Positions 31,105-43,081 of a DNA stretch of 64,000 nt are shown here, piece after piece. Made by a program: the position numbers and the translations under genes. Below the pieces are notes generated by a model. That model saw only the letters and a list, made by a program, of their open reading frames with translations, made no database searches and was not told where the DNA came from. This stretch comes from Triticum aestivum (Eukaryota > Streptophyta > Magnoliopsida > Poales > Poaceae): the NCBI RefSeq assembly GCF_018294505.1, contig NC_057813.1, positions 321,121,191 through 321,185,190 on the forward strand, given 5' to 3'. Numbering within the stretch: the first letter of the stretch is position 1; every line of letters begins with the position of its first letter.

Positions 31105-32021
31105 TGATAGAGGCAAATGTGTCCCGTCTTTCGATGAGATGATGGATATCGCTTTGGTGGCAGTCGACTTTGACGATCCGACTACGAACGTGCGAGGATG
31201 TCGCACCTTAGCAATCGCTAAACCAACTCTGAGAGGTTATTGACCACGCCGGAGCACGATCAACCTGACCACGAGGGTCTGTTTCCTGCGAGCAAACGAA
31301 GAACAAGCAAGAAACTGAGATTGCAATCTGGATATTGCGAATATAAGATGAAAGCTTTATTGATCAAGGTGGGGTTCTGTGACGCCTTTGTCTGGTCGTT
31401 GAACACAAACGAAGTACGCGAAGTTGCAGCTATGGCGAACTTTTAATCTAAACAAAAACCCCAAACTAAACGATGCCCTAAGGGCTGTATATATGGAGGA
31501 AGAGGGGGGAATTTCGTGGCCCTTGGTGGAGGGGTCCGAAATCAACCCTATCTCTTGTTTCCCCACACATACGGACTCTAAAAATAGCCTATACTTATGT
31601 ATTTCGAAATTACATGGGCCTGGCCCAATAATAAGGTGACGCAGCACCTAAAATAGCCTCGAGACGAAATTTATGAAGTGGCATCTTGTATATTTCATCC
31701 AAGGCTTCATGCACCCATTATGGTGGCTTCAAAGTCCTGAAATCATCACTTGTAACTCCGTTCTTGTTCCCCTTGCGCATGCCATCATCTCCATGCTTGT
31801 TCTTGCTCCAATGTTCATCCTTCTCCAAGCTAGGCCCTTCGTTTGTAAGCAAAACAAATGTATCCAATTTAGGCAGCATCATATTCTCATGAACATTAGA
31901 ATCATTACCAAGAAACGAAAGTACCTGGTAATTTAGTTGGCGTGCATGAGCTCTAGTAATTGGTCCAGTATGTATAGCAGCAGGGGCTGTGGGTGTAACA
32001 ATTGTATTGATGTCCTCATCA
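31105..32021 (-). mobile_element. Solo LTR, 917 bp, with polyprotein tail inside
   Basis: The plus strand runs TGATAGAGGC...GTCCTCATCA, flanked by TGGAG at 31100-31104 and 32022-32026. Reading on the minus strand, the LTR starts TGATGAGGAC and opens directly in a coding frame. A minus-strand TATA-like box (TATATACA) lies near 31490. The same family is at 39913-40892 with its own TSD. Confidence 0.85.
31718..32020 (-). pseudogene. C-terminal polyprotein tail encoded in the LTR
   Basis: From the first bases of the LTR a 100-codon frame reads DEDINTIVTPTAP, then GPITRAHARQLNYQVLSFLG, and ends at a stop at 31718. The GPITRA.ARQL core is typical of the C-termini of plant Gypsy integrases. A pol frame that ends inside the LTR is a known feature of CRM-type centromeric chromoviruses, whose LTRs also begin TGATGA. 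As a solo LTR it has no upstream pol, so this is a tail only. The CRM-like assignment is inference. Confidence 0.6.
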
Positions 32022-32032
32022 TGGAGGCCGGA

Positions 32033-32044
32033 GCTCTGATACAA
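32033..32044 (-). other. Primer-binding site, initiator tRNA-Met type
   Basis: The minus strand reads TTGTATCAGAGC, 11 of 12 matches to the plant iMet PBS, two bases from the LTR end CCTACA. Confidence 0.75.
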
Positions 32045-32046
32045 CT

Positions 32047-35000
32047 TGTAGGATCGAAAGTATGTCTAGAGGGGGGGGGGTGATTAGACTACTTTACAAA
32101 ATAAAAGTCTATCCTTTTCCCAATTTATGTCTTGGCAGATTTTAGCAACTTCACACAAGTCAAGAAATCAACCTACAAATGCAATTATAAGAGTATAGGA
32201 GCGGAATGTAAATCATTGCATATGAAGGTAAAAGGGAGGAGTTTGGAGGAACCAAACGCAATGTAGACACGGAGATTTTTGGCATGGTTCCGATAGGTGG
32301 TGCTATCGTACATCCACGTTGATGGAGACTTCAACCCATGAAGGGCAACGGTTGTGCGAGTCCACGGAGGGCTCCACCCATGAAGGGTCCATGAAGAAGC
32401 AACCTTGTCTATCCCACCATGGCCATTGCCCACGAAGGACTTGCCTCGCTTGGGTAGATCTTCACGAAATAGGAGATCTCCTTGCACTTACAAACTCCAT
32501 GGTTTTACTCCACAGTCTTGACGGAGGCTCCCAAGTGACACCTAACCAATCTAGGAGACACCACTCTCCAAAAGGTAATAGATGGTGTGTTGATGATGAA
32601 CTCCTTGCTCTTGTGCTTCAAATGATAGTCTCCCCAACACTCAACTCTGTCTCACAGCTTTGGATATGGTGGAAAGATGATTTGTGGGGAAAGCAACTTG
32701 GGGAAGGCTAGAGATCAAGATTCTTGTGGTAGGATTGGAATGTCTTGGTCTCAACACATGAGTACGTGGTTCTCTCTCAGAAAATGAGTAGTGGAAGTGT
32801 TGGCACGTTCTGATGGCTCTCTCTCAAATGGAGAAGGGGGTGGAGGGGTATATACAGCCTCCACACAAAATCTAACCGTTATACACAATTTACCAAACTC
32901 GGTGAGACCGAATAGTGAAACTCGGTGGGACCGATCTGGTTCAAAATGTGAACGTTAGGGTTTTTGGTGGAACCAGCAATATCAACTCGGTGGGACCAAT
33001 GCCCTAGGGTTAGGGCAAAACCTCATCTCAGTGAGACCGATCACATGAACTCGGTGAGACCGATTTCAGTAATAAGCAAACAGAGACTTGGTCAAGCAAA
33101 CACGATGGGACCGATCGCTCATTTTGGTGAGACCGAAACGTTACGAAAAGGAAATAGAGAGTTTGCATTGTGGACTTGGTGGGACCGATCGCTCATCTCG
33201 GTAAGACCGAAAAGTTATGTCAGGACCCTGATCCTAAGTCACACCGATCTAGCATGTAACACATCATATCACTTTGTGGCCTCACGCATGGTATTCCCAT
33301 GGGTGCCACCTTACCTGGCCCGGGACCGTTTGCGCCTTTTGGCTCATGTATACGATAGTGCCGCTAGCATCCATATGACAAAGAACCCAGGCGGACATGA
33401 CTAGTCGTAAACCCAAGGTGGCGCTAACTTACAGGGACAGGCATACATGACCCAGCAACAAACATGTCGATCAACAACATATGAACCCAAGTTGTAGCAA
33501 GCTACAATGACTTAAAGGAACAACATGTGATATTTCCCCGAAGGGACAGACACAGGAATGAAGAAGGACACATGCCAGCTAGCCTAAGTGTTCCGGAGCA
33601 GTAGCAAGCTACCATGGCTCAGTGGAAGCACTAGGAGACATTTCCCGGTAAGAGAGGCTACCAAGAATAAACAACTAGGTTGTCGGATCCCACACATATC
33701 AAGAATTACAATAATCATACACACAATATGCTCGATATGTGCAAATACAACATGGCATCACAACATGACTTTACAATGCAAAGTATTTATTCTAAGGCTT
33801 CGAGGAGCCAAGTATTACAAACATGGGACTCCTGACCCAACATTCAGAGCATACAAACAACAGAAGCATAATATGTGTGAGTACAGACAACTATAAATGA
33901 AAAGGGTTGAGAAGCCTGACTATTTACAAGATCCTCCCAAGGGTACAAGATCGTAGCTGAGGTAACAAGCTAAAAATCGAAGTCCACACTAGTGAGACTG
34001 AAGTCTCTCTGCAAAAACATAAATTAGGCAAACGTTAGTACAAATGTACCCAACAAGACTTACATCAGAACTAGCTGCATATGCATCAGTGTCAACAAAG
34101 GGGGTGGTGGAGTTTAACTACAGTAAGCCAACTTTGACTTGGTGGCTATCCTGAACTACGACCACAAGTAACTCTTTTGAGGTGGCGCACATGAGTCCAC
34201 ATATTCACCATATCAATACACCACTATGGATCCGCTCCTGTCCCCCTACGAGAACGCCATCCATAGCACTCACGCTTATCATGCACATTTAAGAGTATCC
34301 ACTTTCGCTTGTCTATGAATTGTATAGGCAACCCAGAGGTCCTTTACCGCAGATGCGACTATTGGAATAGATGATGTTAACCCTGTAGGGGTGTACTTCT
34401 TCACATAGGCTCTCCCCACTTACCGCCATGTACACGTCATGTATCTCGGCAACCTTCAAGCGGAAGCCTAACGAGGGTGTCGGCCACGACCTGACTAACC
34501 ACACAAGTCTCTAGCCTAGGTTTATTGCCTATCCAGGTTCCATCCACAGGGAGTTCGGCCGAGGTTTCCACATACGGCCCCGAACGATGTGTGCAGGGTT
34601 CCCAAGGCACCAAACGAGCGTCCCGGTACACCGTGCCACATGCCTACTGCATCACGGCCCACCCCTTGGGTCAGCGCTGCGTACGGCCTCCAGCATACTA
34701 CAAACACCAGAAACTACTTGCAACTCCTGGACAGAGGACAGGGGGGTTAATAAGTCGAGAGGGGCACTTAAGCATTCCAGTGTGTGGCCGTAGCTATTCA
34801 TGGATCACAAACACAGAACTCAGTTCCTGAGGACAACTTCAATGAGGTAACCCACCATGTACTCCTACGTGGCCTCTCACCACTACCTTTACCAAATCAT
34901 GTTCACACACTTAGCTCTCAAAAGTAGGACATGTTTACAATTTTCCAATTCATCCCCAATGAATCATACTTGACTCAACTCTAAGCAGTAGCAGGCATGA

Positions 35001-37779
35001 CAAAATCAGGGCTCAAACAAGTCCTACTGATGCTAGTGGGTTTCATCTATTTACTGTGGCAATGACAAGTCATGCAGAGGAAAGGGGTTCAACTCCCGCA
35101 GCATGTAACCGATGAATCGTTGTTGTCCTAATGAAGTAAAAGAGAGCAGGATCGAGAGAGTGGGATTGTATCGTATGAATAAGGGGTTTTTGCTTGCATG
35201 GCACTTCTGAACATAGTATAGCTCTTCATTGGCGTCATCGAACTCATTGACGGAACCACGTCTATTGGGGGGAAAAACACCGGCAACAGAGAAGGAAACA
35301 TAAGCAATGTAATGCACAATATGATGCATGATCATGACATGGCAAAATGCTGTGATTTGAGCTAATTCAACTAGCAACAAGTTAAATGAAGTTGGTTTGA
35401 ACCCTAGGTTCAAATTCAAACTCCATATGTGAAGGTTTAAATGCCGTTTATATTATTTGGCCTAAAAAACAGCTATAAGTTGTTTTAACATGCATGAAAG
35501 TGGTACAGATGGATAGATTGGATTTTTTTGATAATTGTTCATATATAAATTATTTCATTTGGAGTTATGGTTGAACTTCTATGAATTTTAGAAGTTTTAA
35601 GCATTTTCTGAATTTTTCTGAATTATTTTAAATCTAGAAAATCATTATTGCATCATCATGACGACTGAGTGATGTCAGCAGGTCAACATGAGCCGGTCCA
35701 GGTCAAAGCTGACCAGTGGGGCCCACTGGTCAGTGACACAGGGCTGGTTAGTGTCGCTGACAGGTGGGCCTGTTCAACGGCCACGTCAGCAGGTCAATTC
35801 TGTCGCGTGGGTCCCGTTGGGTTATAAACTAATCTAAGCAGGAAATTGATGTAACCTAAATAGGCATAGGGGCCCACATGGCTGTGGCCCTGGGGGTGCT
35901 TGGCAGGGTCATTAGTGCTAATTAAACCGGTGCCATGTCAGCAGGTGACGCCGGCGACCGCAACAACGGCGGGAACTCACCGGAGTTGCTCGGGACGACG
36001 CTACAGGCCACGGCTGGACGCACCAGGCACACCAAAAGGTAGCCCGCGCTCGACCACGTCTAGCAGAGTGATCGGGAGGCCTCGGGATCGCCGGAAACAA
36101 CGACAGCGAGCACAGAGGCGGCGGACGGAGCTACGGTGAAGACGGAAACAATGCTCCTGCGAGCAAACCATGCGGTGGTTACTTCCTACGTTGCCTGCGG
36201 AGTCTCAAGAAGTGGTTGGACACAGTGGGGTGGCCAATAGGTCACCTAAGTGGCACCGGCGTTGAGCCCGAGCGGTGGCGCGTTCTGCTTGCGCGGAAAT
36301 GAGGGCTAGAAGCAACAAACGAGCACGAGACTAGGGGGAGTTAGTTCGTGGCCTCACAATGAACATGCTAGGCTGGTCGGCGAACTTGGGGATGAGCTGG
36401 AGACGACGGGGCGGCGATGGCGATCTCGGCGTCCCGAGGAAGAAGGCGACGGTGTTGGCGACGCTTCAGGGCATCCGGTGTCGCGTGGCTCAGCGAGGAG
36501 AAGTAGGTCGACGGGGCGGTTCTTCTGGACAACACGGAGAGGCGGGGCGATGGCTCTGGCCATGGCAACGACGAGCGGTAGCGACAGCGGTGCTCAGGCG
36601 GTGCAGGGGAGAGAACCAGAGGAGTGGAGAGGAGGAGTGGGGGATCTAGACGGCTCCAGGGGGGTTGCATGGCATCTCCAGGGCGTTGAGGGGGAAGCGT
36701 CAAGTAGGAGGTGGCTGAGGCACGTGCCGGCGCGCTGCGGTCACGCGCTCGTCCTCCTGGCAAGGAGGAAGACGACAGGAGATGAGGCCAGGTGGGCTGG
36801 GCCGCCAGGTAAGGCCCAGGTGGGTTTCTCTATCTCTGCCTTTTGTTTTTATTTTTGTTTTCTATTCCTTTTGTCCGTTTTTGATTTAGTTAAAATACTA
36901 AATCAGTTTCAAAACTCCTGGAAATAATTGTGGGCACCTTTTGAATTATTCACAACAGCCGTCAAATCATTTCAGAATAATTTGTGCATTTAAAATATTT
37001 ATAGCATTCAAATGCCCAAATTCAAATACTTTATGATTTAATTCAAAAATCCAGAATGGCCTAGAAATACGTGCACCATTTTTGCAGAGGTTTTCACCTT
37101 TATAAAAAATCATGAACTTTTCTGAAGGGCATTTTGGGTTCTTTGAAAATATTTTTATTTGAACCTAGTTGAATTCATTTGGTGCTAGGGTTTTGAACAT
37201 CCCCATTTCAAATTTCCAAGAAAGTTAAACATGATGCAAGCAAAATGCAAACACCAGGCAGTACCAGAAGCTAGGGATGTGACATGTTACAAAGGGAAAC
37301 AGAGAGTTTGGAATCCCATCTCGGTGAGACCGAGATCCCTATCGGTGAGAGCGGACTGATTAGGGTTTCTGGCTATGGCTATGTCAAGTGAACTCGGTGG
37401 CGCCGGATAGATCAAATCGGTAGGGCCAAGTTTGACTTTAGGTTTAGGACATATGTGGAAATGAGAAAGTGGTTGAGGGCTTTTGGAGGATATCACTAAG
37501 AATTTTGAGCAAGCAAGCGATTAAGCGACACCTCATCCCCTTTTAATTGTATTGGCTTTTCCTATGGACTCAATGTGATCTTGGATCACTAAAATGAAAA
37601 TGAAGAGTCTTGGGCTTTTGCCAATATGTGTCCTTAGCATTTTGAGGGGTCCACATCTCTAGTCCATACCATACCAATCATTGAACTTTCTGAAACATTA
37701 ATCTTGAATTAATATTAGTTCAATGAGCTATATGTTGTTATGACTTACCAAAATCACCTGGAGATTAGTTGCACTCTCA
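32047..37779 (-). repeat. Copia 5' LTR (~1.66 kb net) interrupted by a solo LTR
   Basis: On its own strand it starts TGAGAGTGCAACTAATC (37779) and ends CGATCCTACA (32047). It is recognisable by repeated CTCGGTG(G/A)GACCGA words (32890-33210 and 37310-37430). The minus-strand promoter lies near 32850. Removing 33218-37284 and one TSD copy leaves about 1661 bp. Confidence 0.75.
33218..37284 (-). mobile_element. Solo LTR, 4.07 kb
   Basis: The plus strand runs TGTCAGGACCC...GGGATGTGACA; on the minus strand it starts TGTCACATCCCTAGC. Flanks are AGTTA (33213-33217) and TGTTA (37285-37289), a TSD with one mismatch. The host LTR's CTCGGTG repeats continue on both sides. No internal domain is present. 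Open frames at 36350-36930 and elsewhere are short and lack domains. Confidence 0.75.
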
Positions 37780-39908
37780 GTTTCCTTGATGGATATTCTG
37801 GTTTTTCTCAAATACCTGTCTCACAAGCTGATCAAGAGAAAACCACCTTTACTTGTCCTTTTGGAACTTATGCGTATAGACGAATGCCTTTTGGTTTATG
37901 CAATGCACCTGCTACCTTTCAAAGATGTATGACTGCTATATTCTCTGATTTTTGTGAGAAGATTGTTGAGGTTTTCATGGCTGATTTTTCCGTTTACGGA
38001 ACTTTTTTGGATGATTGCTTAAGAAACCTTGATCGAGTTTTGCAGAGATGTGAGCAAACTAATCTTGTCTTGAATTGGGAGAAGTGCCACTTTATTGTTA
38101 ATGAAGGTATTGTCTTGGGACATAAAATTTCTGAACGAGGTATTGAGGTGGATAAAGCTAAAGTTGACGCAATTGAGAAAATGCCATGTCCTAAAGATAT
38201 CAAAGGCATTCGTAGTTTCCTCAGTCATGCTAGTTTCTATAGGAGGTTTATTAAAGACTTCTCTAAAATTTCTGGGCCTCTTACAAATCTTTTACAAAAG
38301 GATGTTCCATTTGTTTTTTATGATGACTGTGTAGACGCCTTTGAAACACTTAAGAAAGCCTTAATTTCTGCACCTGTTGTTCAACCACCTGATTGGAACT
38401 TGCCTTAAATTATGTGTCATGCTAGTGATTATGTTGTTGGTGTTGTTCTAGGACAAAGAGTTGATAAGAAACTAAATGTTATTCATTATGCTAGTAATAC
38501 TCTAGACAATACCCAACACAATTATGCTACTACTGAAAAAGAATTTTTAGCAGTGGTGTTTGCTTGTGATAAATTTAGATCTTACATTGTTGATTCTAAA
38601 GTTATTGTTCACACCAATCATGCTGCTGTAAAATATCTTATGGAGAAGAAATATGCTAAACCTAGACTCATTAGGTGGGTTCTCTTGCTACAAGGATTTG
38701 ACTTACATATCACTGATAGAAAGAGAGCTGAGAATCCCATGGCTGATAACTTGTCTAGGCTAAAAAATATTCTTGATGACCCACAACCTATTATTGATAG
38801 TTTTCCTGCTGAACAATTAGTTGCAATAAATGTTCCTCATAACACTCCTTGGTATGCCGACTATGCTAATTATATTGTTGCTAAATATATACCACCTAGC
38901 TTCACATACCAACAAAAGAAAAAATTCTTCTATGATTTAAGACGTTACTTTTGGGATGATCCACATCTTTATAAAGGAGTAGATGGTATTATTAGACGTT
39001 GTGTACCTGAGCATGAACAAGGACAAATCCTACAGAAATGTCACTCCGAAGCTTATGGAGGGCATCATGCGGGAGATAGAACTGCACACACGGTATTGCA
39101 ATCTGGTTTTTATTGGCCTACTCTCTTCAAGGATTCCCATAAGTTTGTTTTATCTTGTGATGAATGTCATAAATTGGTAATATTGGTAAGCGTTCGGAAA
39201 TGCCTATGAATTATTCTCTTGCGATTGAACCATTTGATGTTTGGGGTTATGATTACATGGGACCTTTTCCTTCCTCTAATGGGTATACACATATTTTGGT
39301 TGCTGTGGATTACGCTACCAAGTGGGTAGAAGCTATTCCAACCAGTAGTTCTGATCACAACACCTCTATTAAAATGCTTAAGGAAGTCATTTTCCCAACG
39401 TTTGGAGTCCCTAGATATTTAATGACTGATGGTGGTTCACATTTATTCATGGTGCTTTCCGTAAAATTCTTGCTAAATATGGTGTCAACCATAGAATTGC
39501 ATCACCCTATCATCCTCAGTCTAGTGGTCATGTCGAACTTAGCAATAGAGAAATAAAGTTAATATTACAAAAAGCTGTCAATAGGTCCCAAAAGAATTGG
39601 TCTAAGAAATTAGATGATGCACTTTGGGCTTATAGAACAACATATAAAAATCCTATGGGCATGTCTCCTTCTAAAAGGTTTATGGAAAAGCTCGTCATTT
39701 GCCTCTTGAGTTAGAACATAAAACATATTTGGAAATTAAAGAACTCAACTACGATTTCAAACTTACCGGTGAAAAGATGTTATTTGATATTTCCTCCCTA
39801 GATGAATGGAGAACCCAAGCCTATGAAAATGCCAAGTTATTTAAAGAAAAAGTTTAAAGATGGCATGATAAGAGAATCCAAAAGCGTGAGTTTAAAGTTA
39901 GAGAATAT
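37780..39908 (+). pseudogene. Gypsy pol (Athila-type): RT, RNase H, integrase, broken
   Basis: It begins abruptly inside reverse transcriptase (FLDGYSGFSQIP), because the Copia element inserted here and the upstream part was lost. Next come CPFGTYAYRRMPFGLCNAPA and the catalytic box, which reads FMADFSVYG instead of the usual F-x-D-D-F. A TAA at 38406 precedes RNase H, whose first catalytic motif reads MCHASDY (His replacing the usual Asp). The integrase zinc-binding region follows ([26 protein letters not shown]), then after a frameshift the core (EPFDVWGYDYMGPFP, KWVEAIPT, GVPRYLMTDGGSH). Another frameshift leads to ALWAYRTTYKNP. It is clearly dead. Confidence 0.85.
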
Positions 39909-39912
39909 GTTC

Positions 39913-40892
39913 TGATAGAGGCGGGGTGTCCCGATCTTTCGATGAGATGATAACTACAGATTTGGTGGAGACGACTTTGACGATCTGACTACAAACATGC
40001 ACGACGTTGCGCCTTAGCAATCGCTAAACCAACTCCGAGAGGTTATTGACCACGCCGGAGCACAATCAACCTAACCACGAAGGTCTATTCCTGCAAGCAA
40101 TCGAAGAACAAGCAAGAATATGATAAAACAATCTGAATATTGCGAATATATGTGAAGTACTGATAAAGGTGGGGATCCATAAGCGGTCTTGGTCTGGTCG
40201 TTGGACACAACCGAAGTACACGAAGTTGCAATGACTAACTTTTAACTAAACAAATCCCTAGGAAAAAGCTACTAGATGGATCTACTTATATAGGAGCAAG
40301 GGGTGGCGGCCAAGGAGCTAGGAGAACGTCCCAAGGCAGCCTAAAACCAACCCTAGGTCATACAAGGCTCATGGGCCCAATTGGAGGTGATGCAACACCT
40401 TTGGACTTGTTGTTTGACTAGGATTCTGCTGCAGCGTCAGATTGTTTCGTCAATATCTCAACGCTCCGGACGAATTTGAAGGTGAATCCAAATGGGTTGG
40501 AAAGAGCACAAAATCTACGTTCCAACAAAAAACGAATCACCCAATTCGGAGTTCGTATGAAAAAGTTGTTGGCGTTTTGAGTCAGGTATGTCTGCGTAGT
40601 CCGAATCTGAATCCAGAACGTGAGAGACTTGGACTCTATCTTTTCTTAGCCCAAAAGTGACGTGAGAGGACTTTTTGAACAGAACCCAAACTTCTCCTTT
40701 TTCCTTATATTCATATGTGGATTGTACAAATATCCCATACACCTGCAATTAGACAAAACACAAAAGTGTGTGAAGTATTTTTGTTCTGGATAACATAAAT
40801 AGATTATGGAATAGTTTGTACTAGAAATCACCTGACAAATATGCATGTATGCAATATTTTTGGTCTTATCCAAGGTAGTCATGTCCTCATCA
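39913..40892 (-). mobile_element. Solo LTR, 980 bp, same family as 31105-32021
   Basis: TGATAGAGGC...GTCCTCATCA with an exact TSD TGTTC at 39908-39912 and 40893-40897. It interrupts the Gypsy pol between VL and LYNY-like codons. On the minus strand it begins TGATGAGGAC and opens in a reading frame, as in the first copy, but the downstream sequence differs. A minus-strand TATATAAG lies near 40290. Confidence 0.85.
40515..40891 (-). pseudogene. LTR-encoded tail with a predicted 89-bp intron
   Basis: The frame starts at the LTR edge (DEDMTTLDKTKNIAYMHICQ). A GT donor at 40831 (CAG/GTGATT) and an AG acceptor at 40743 (TTGCAG/GTGTAT) bound an 89-bp AT-rich segment. Splicing would keep the frame, joining HICQ to VYGIFVQSTYEYKEKGE and running to a stop at 40515. 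Without splicing the first frame ends near 40646. The second exon product shows no domain I recognise. The splice prediction is by eye. Confidence 0.4.
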
Positions 40893-40897
40893 TGTTC

Positions 40898-41325
40898 TTT
40901 TGTACAACTATCATTTAAGATTCTTTGCAGGCAAACTTCTCTCTAAATGGGAAGGACCGTATGTTATCGAGGAGGTTTATTGATTTGGAGCCATCAAAAT
41001 AAATAACGATGAAGGTACTAACCCGAAGGTTATCAACGGACAAAGAATAAAACATTATATCTCAGGTACGCCCATTAATGTTGAAAGAAATATTATCCAA
41101 ACTATGTCACCAGAAGAACACATAAAGGAAACCTTTTGGAATACTCCAGAATCATGGAAAAAGAGGAGGCACGTGATACGACAAGTAAACGGACTCCAAA
41201 AAATCCGCAAAAATATTTTCTATCAGTTTTGGAATATATTAAAAAATAGGAAAATAAAAAACATACTGGAAGGTAACCCTGGTGGGTACAAGACACGAGG
41301 GTGCGCCTGGCCCAGGCGCGCCTAG
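40898..41325 (+). pseudogene. Gypsy pol C-terminus (continuation)
   Basis: Directly after the solo LTR the integrase tail resumes (YNYHLRFFAGKLLSKWEGPY). It continues through ingredients such as NGQRIKHYISGTPIN and TMSPEEHIKETFWNTPESWK to a stop at 41323-41325. It is the end of the polyprotein begun at 37780. Confidence 0.75.
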
Positions 41326-41513
41326 GTGGGTTGTGCCCACCTCGGGTACCTTCCAGACTCCGTATTTCTTCTGTTTGCTTGTTTCCCAAGATAAAAAAAA
41401 ATCTTTATATACCCCCCGAACCTATTGACCACCGTATCATGGAGAAATCTTCTGTTTCCTTTTCCGTGTTGTTTTCTGACAGATCTAATTCACCATGGCC
41501 GCTTCGAGCTCCT
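41326..41513 (+). other. 3' non-coding part of the Athila-type Gypsy
   Basis: Short T/A-rich DNA after the pol stop, broken at 41513 by the next insertion. A near-terminal ATGGCCGCTTCG could start a further ORF that is now interrupted. Confidence 0.4.
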
Positions 41514-43081
41514 TGCTACTTCTTGAGATTGCATTGGTTTTTCCCTTGAAGAGGAAAGGGTGATGCAACAAAGTAGAGACAAGTATTTCCCTCAGTTGGA
41601 GAACCAAGGTATCAATCCGATAGGAGATAACGCACAAATAACCGAATACCTGCACAAACAATCAAACAAACTTGCACCCAACGCAATAAAGGGGTTGTCA
41701 ATCCCTTCATGGTTACATGCAAAAGTGAGATTTGATAGAGATAGATAAATGATAAAGTAAATATTTTTGGTGTTTTTGGTTTATAGATCGGAAAGTAAAA
41801 TATTGCAAGAATAGTAGATCAGAAACTAAAATTGTAGATCGGAAACTTGTATGTTGGAAAATAGACCCGGGGGCCATAGGTTTCACTAGAGGCTTCTCTC
41901 AAGATAGCAAATAATACGGTGGGTGAACAAATTACTGCTGAGCAATTGATAGAGAAGCGCAAAGTTATGACGATATCTAAGGCAATGATCATGAATATAG
42001 GCACCACGTCCATGTCAAGTAGACCGACTCCTGCTTGCATCTACTACTATTACTCCACACATCGACCGCTATCCAGCATGCATCTAGAGTATTAAGTTCA
42101 CAAAGAACAGAGTAACGCATTAAGTAAGATCACATGATGTAGAGGAATTAACTCAAGCAATATGATGAAAACCCAATCTTTTTATCCTCGATGGCAACAA
42201 TACAATACGTGCCTTGTTGCCCCTGCTTTCACTGGGAAAGGACACCGCAAGATTGAACCCACAGCTAAGCACTTATCCCATTGCATGAAAAACCAATCTA
42301 GTTGGCCAAACCAAACTGATAGTTCAAAGAGACTTGCAAAGATATCAAATCATGCATATAAGAATTCAGAGAAGATTAAAATAATATTCATAGGTAAGTT
42401 GATCATAAATCAACAATTCATCAGATCTCATCAAACACACCGCAAAAAAAGTATTACATCGAATAGATCTCCAAGAACATCGAGGAGAACATTGTATTGA
42501 GAATCAAAGAGAGAGAAGAAGCCATCTAGCTACTAGCTATGGACCCATAGGTCTATGGTAAACTACTCACGCTTCATTGAATGGGGAATGGTGTTGATGT
42601 AGAAGCCCTCCATGATCAACCCCCCCGACAAGACGCTGGAAAATGCCCCTAGATGGGCTCTTGCGGGTACAGAAGGTTGCGGTGGCGGATAAGTGTATTC
42701 GTGGATGCCTCTGTTGGTTTGGGGTTATATGGGAATATATAGGCGAAAGAATTAGGCTAGGAGGTGCCCAGGGGCCCGCCCTACCCCCCTGGGCGCACCT
42801 TCCATCCTTCTGTCCGCCTCGTGGCTCCTTCGACTTCGTGTCCAAGTCTCCTAGTTGTCTTCTGGTCCAAGAAAAATCATCGTGAAGGTTTCATTCCGTT
42901 TGGTATTCCTTTTCTGTGATACTCAAAAATAGGAAAAAACAGGAACTGGTACTGGGGTCTAGGTTAATAGTTTAGTCCCAAAAATAATATAAAATAGCAT
43001 ATTAATGCATATAAAACATCCAAAACAGATAATATATTAGCATGGAACAATCAAAAATTATAGATACGTTGGAGACGTATC
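41514..43081 (-). repeat. 3' LTR of the Sabrina/Wham-like element
   Basis: The plus strand runs TGCTACTTCTTGAG...GGAGACGTATCA. The left flank CTCCT would be the TSD; its partner is not found. Confidence 0.7.

Larger units (their letters stand above)
30886..37779 (-). mobile_element. Copia element, 5' LTR + leader + gag start, truncated
   Basis: Reading leftward: 5' LTR (37779 to 32047), a two-base gap, PBS, leader and gag ATG. The leader is split by a solo LTR (31105-32021) and the LTR by another (33218-37284). The 3' end is lost at the junction at about 30886. The flank at 37780 is Gypsy pol, so this Copia inserted in that element before the deletion. Confidence 0.7.

Noticed and set aside
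32033..32044. tRNA-like sequences (also 12308, 45614, 57991)
   Set aside because: They are short primer-binding sites complementary to tRNA 3' ends, next to LTRs; no cloverleaf is present.
36354..36927. Plus/minus frames of 100-150 codons in the 4.07-kb solo LTR
   Set aside because: No domain, overlapping in several registers, inside the GC-rich part of an LTR.
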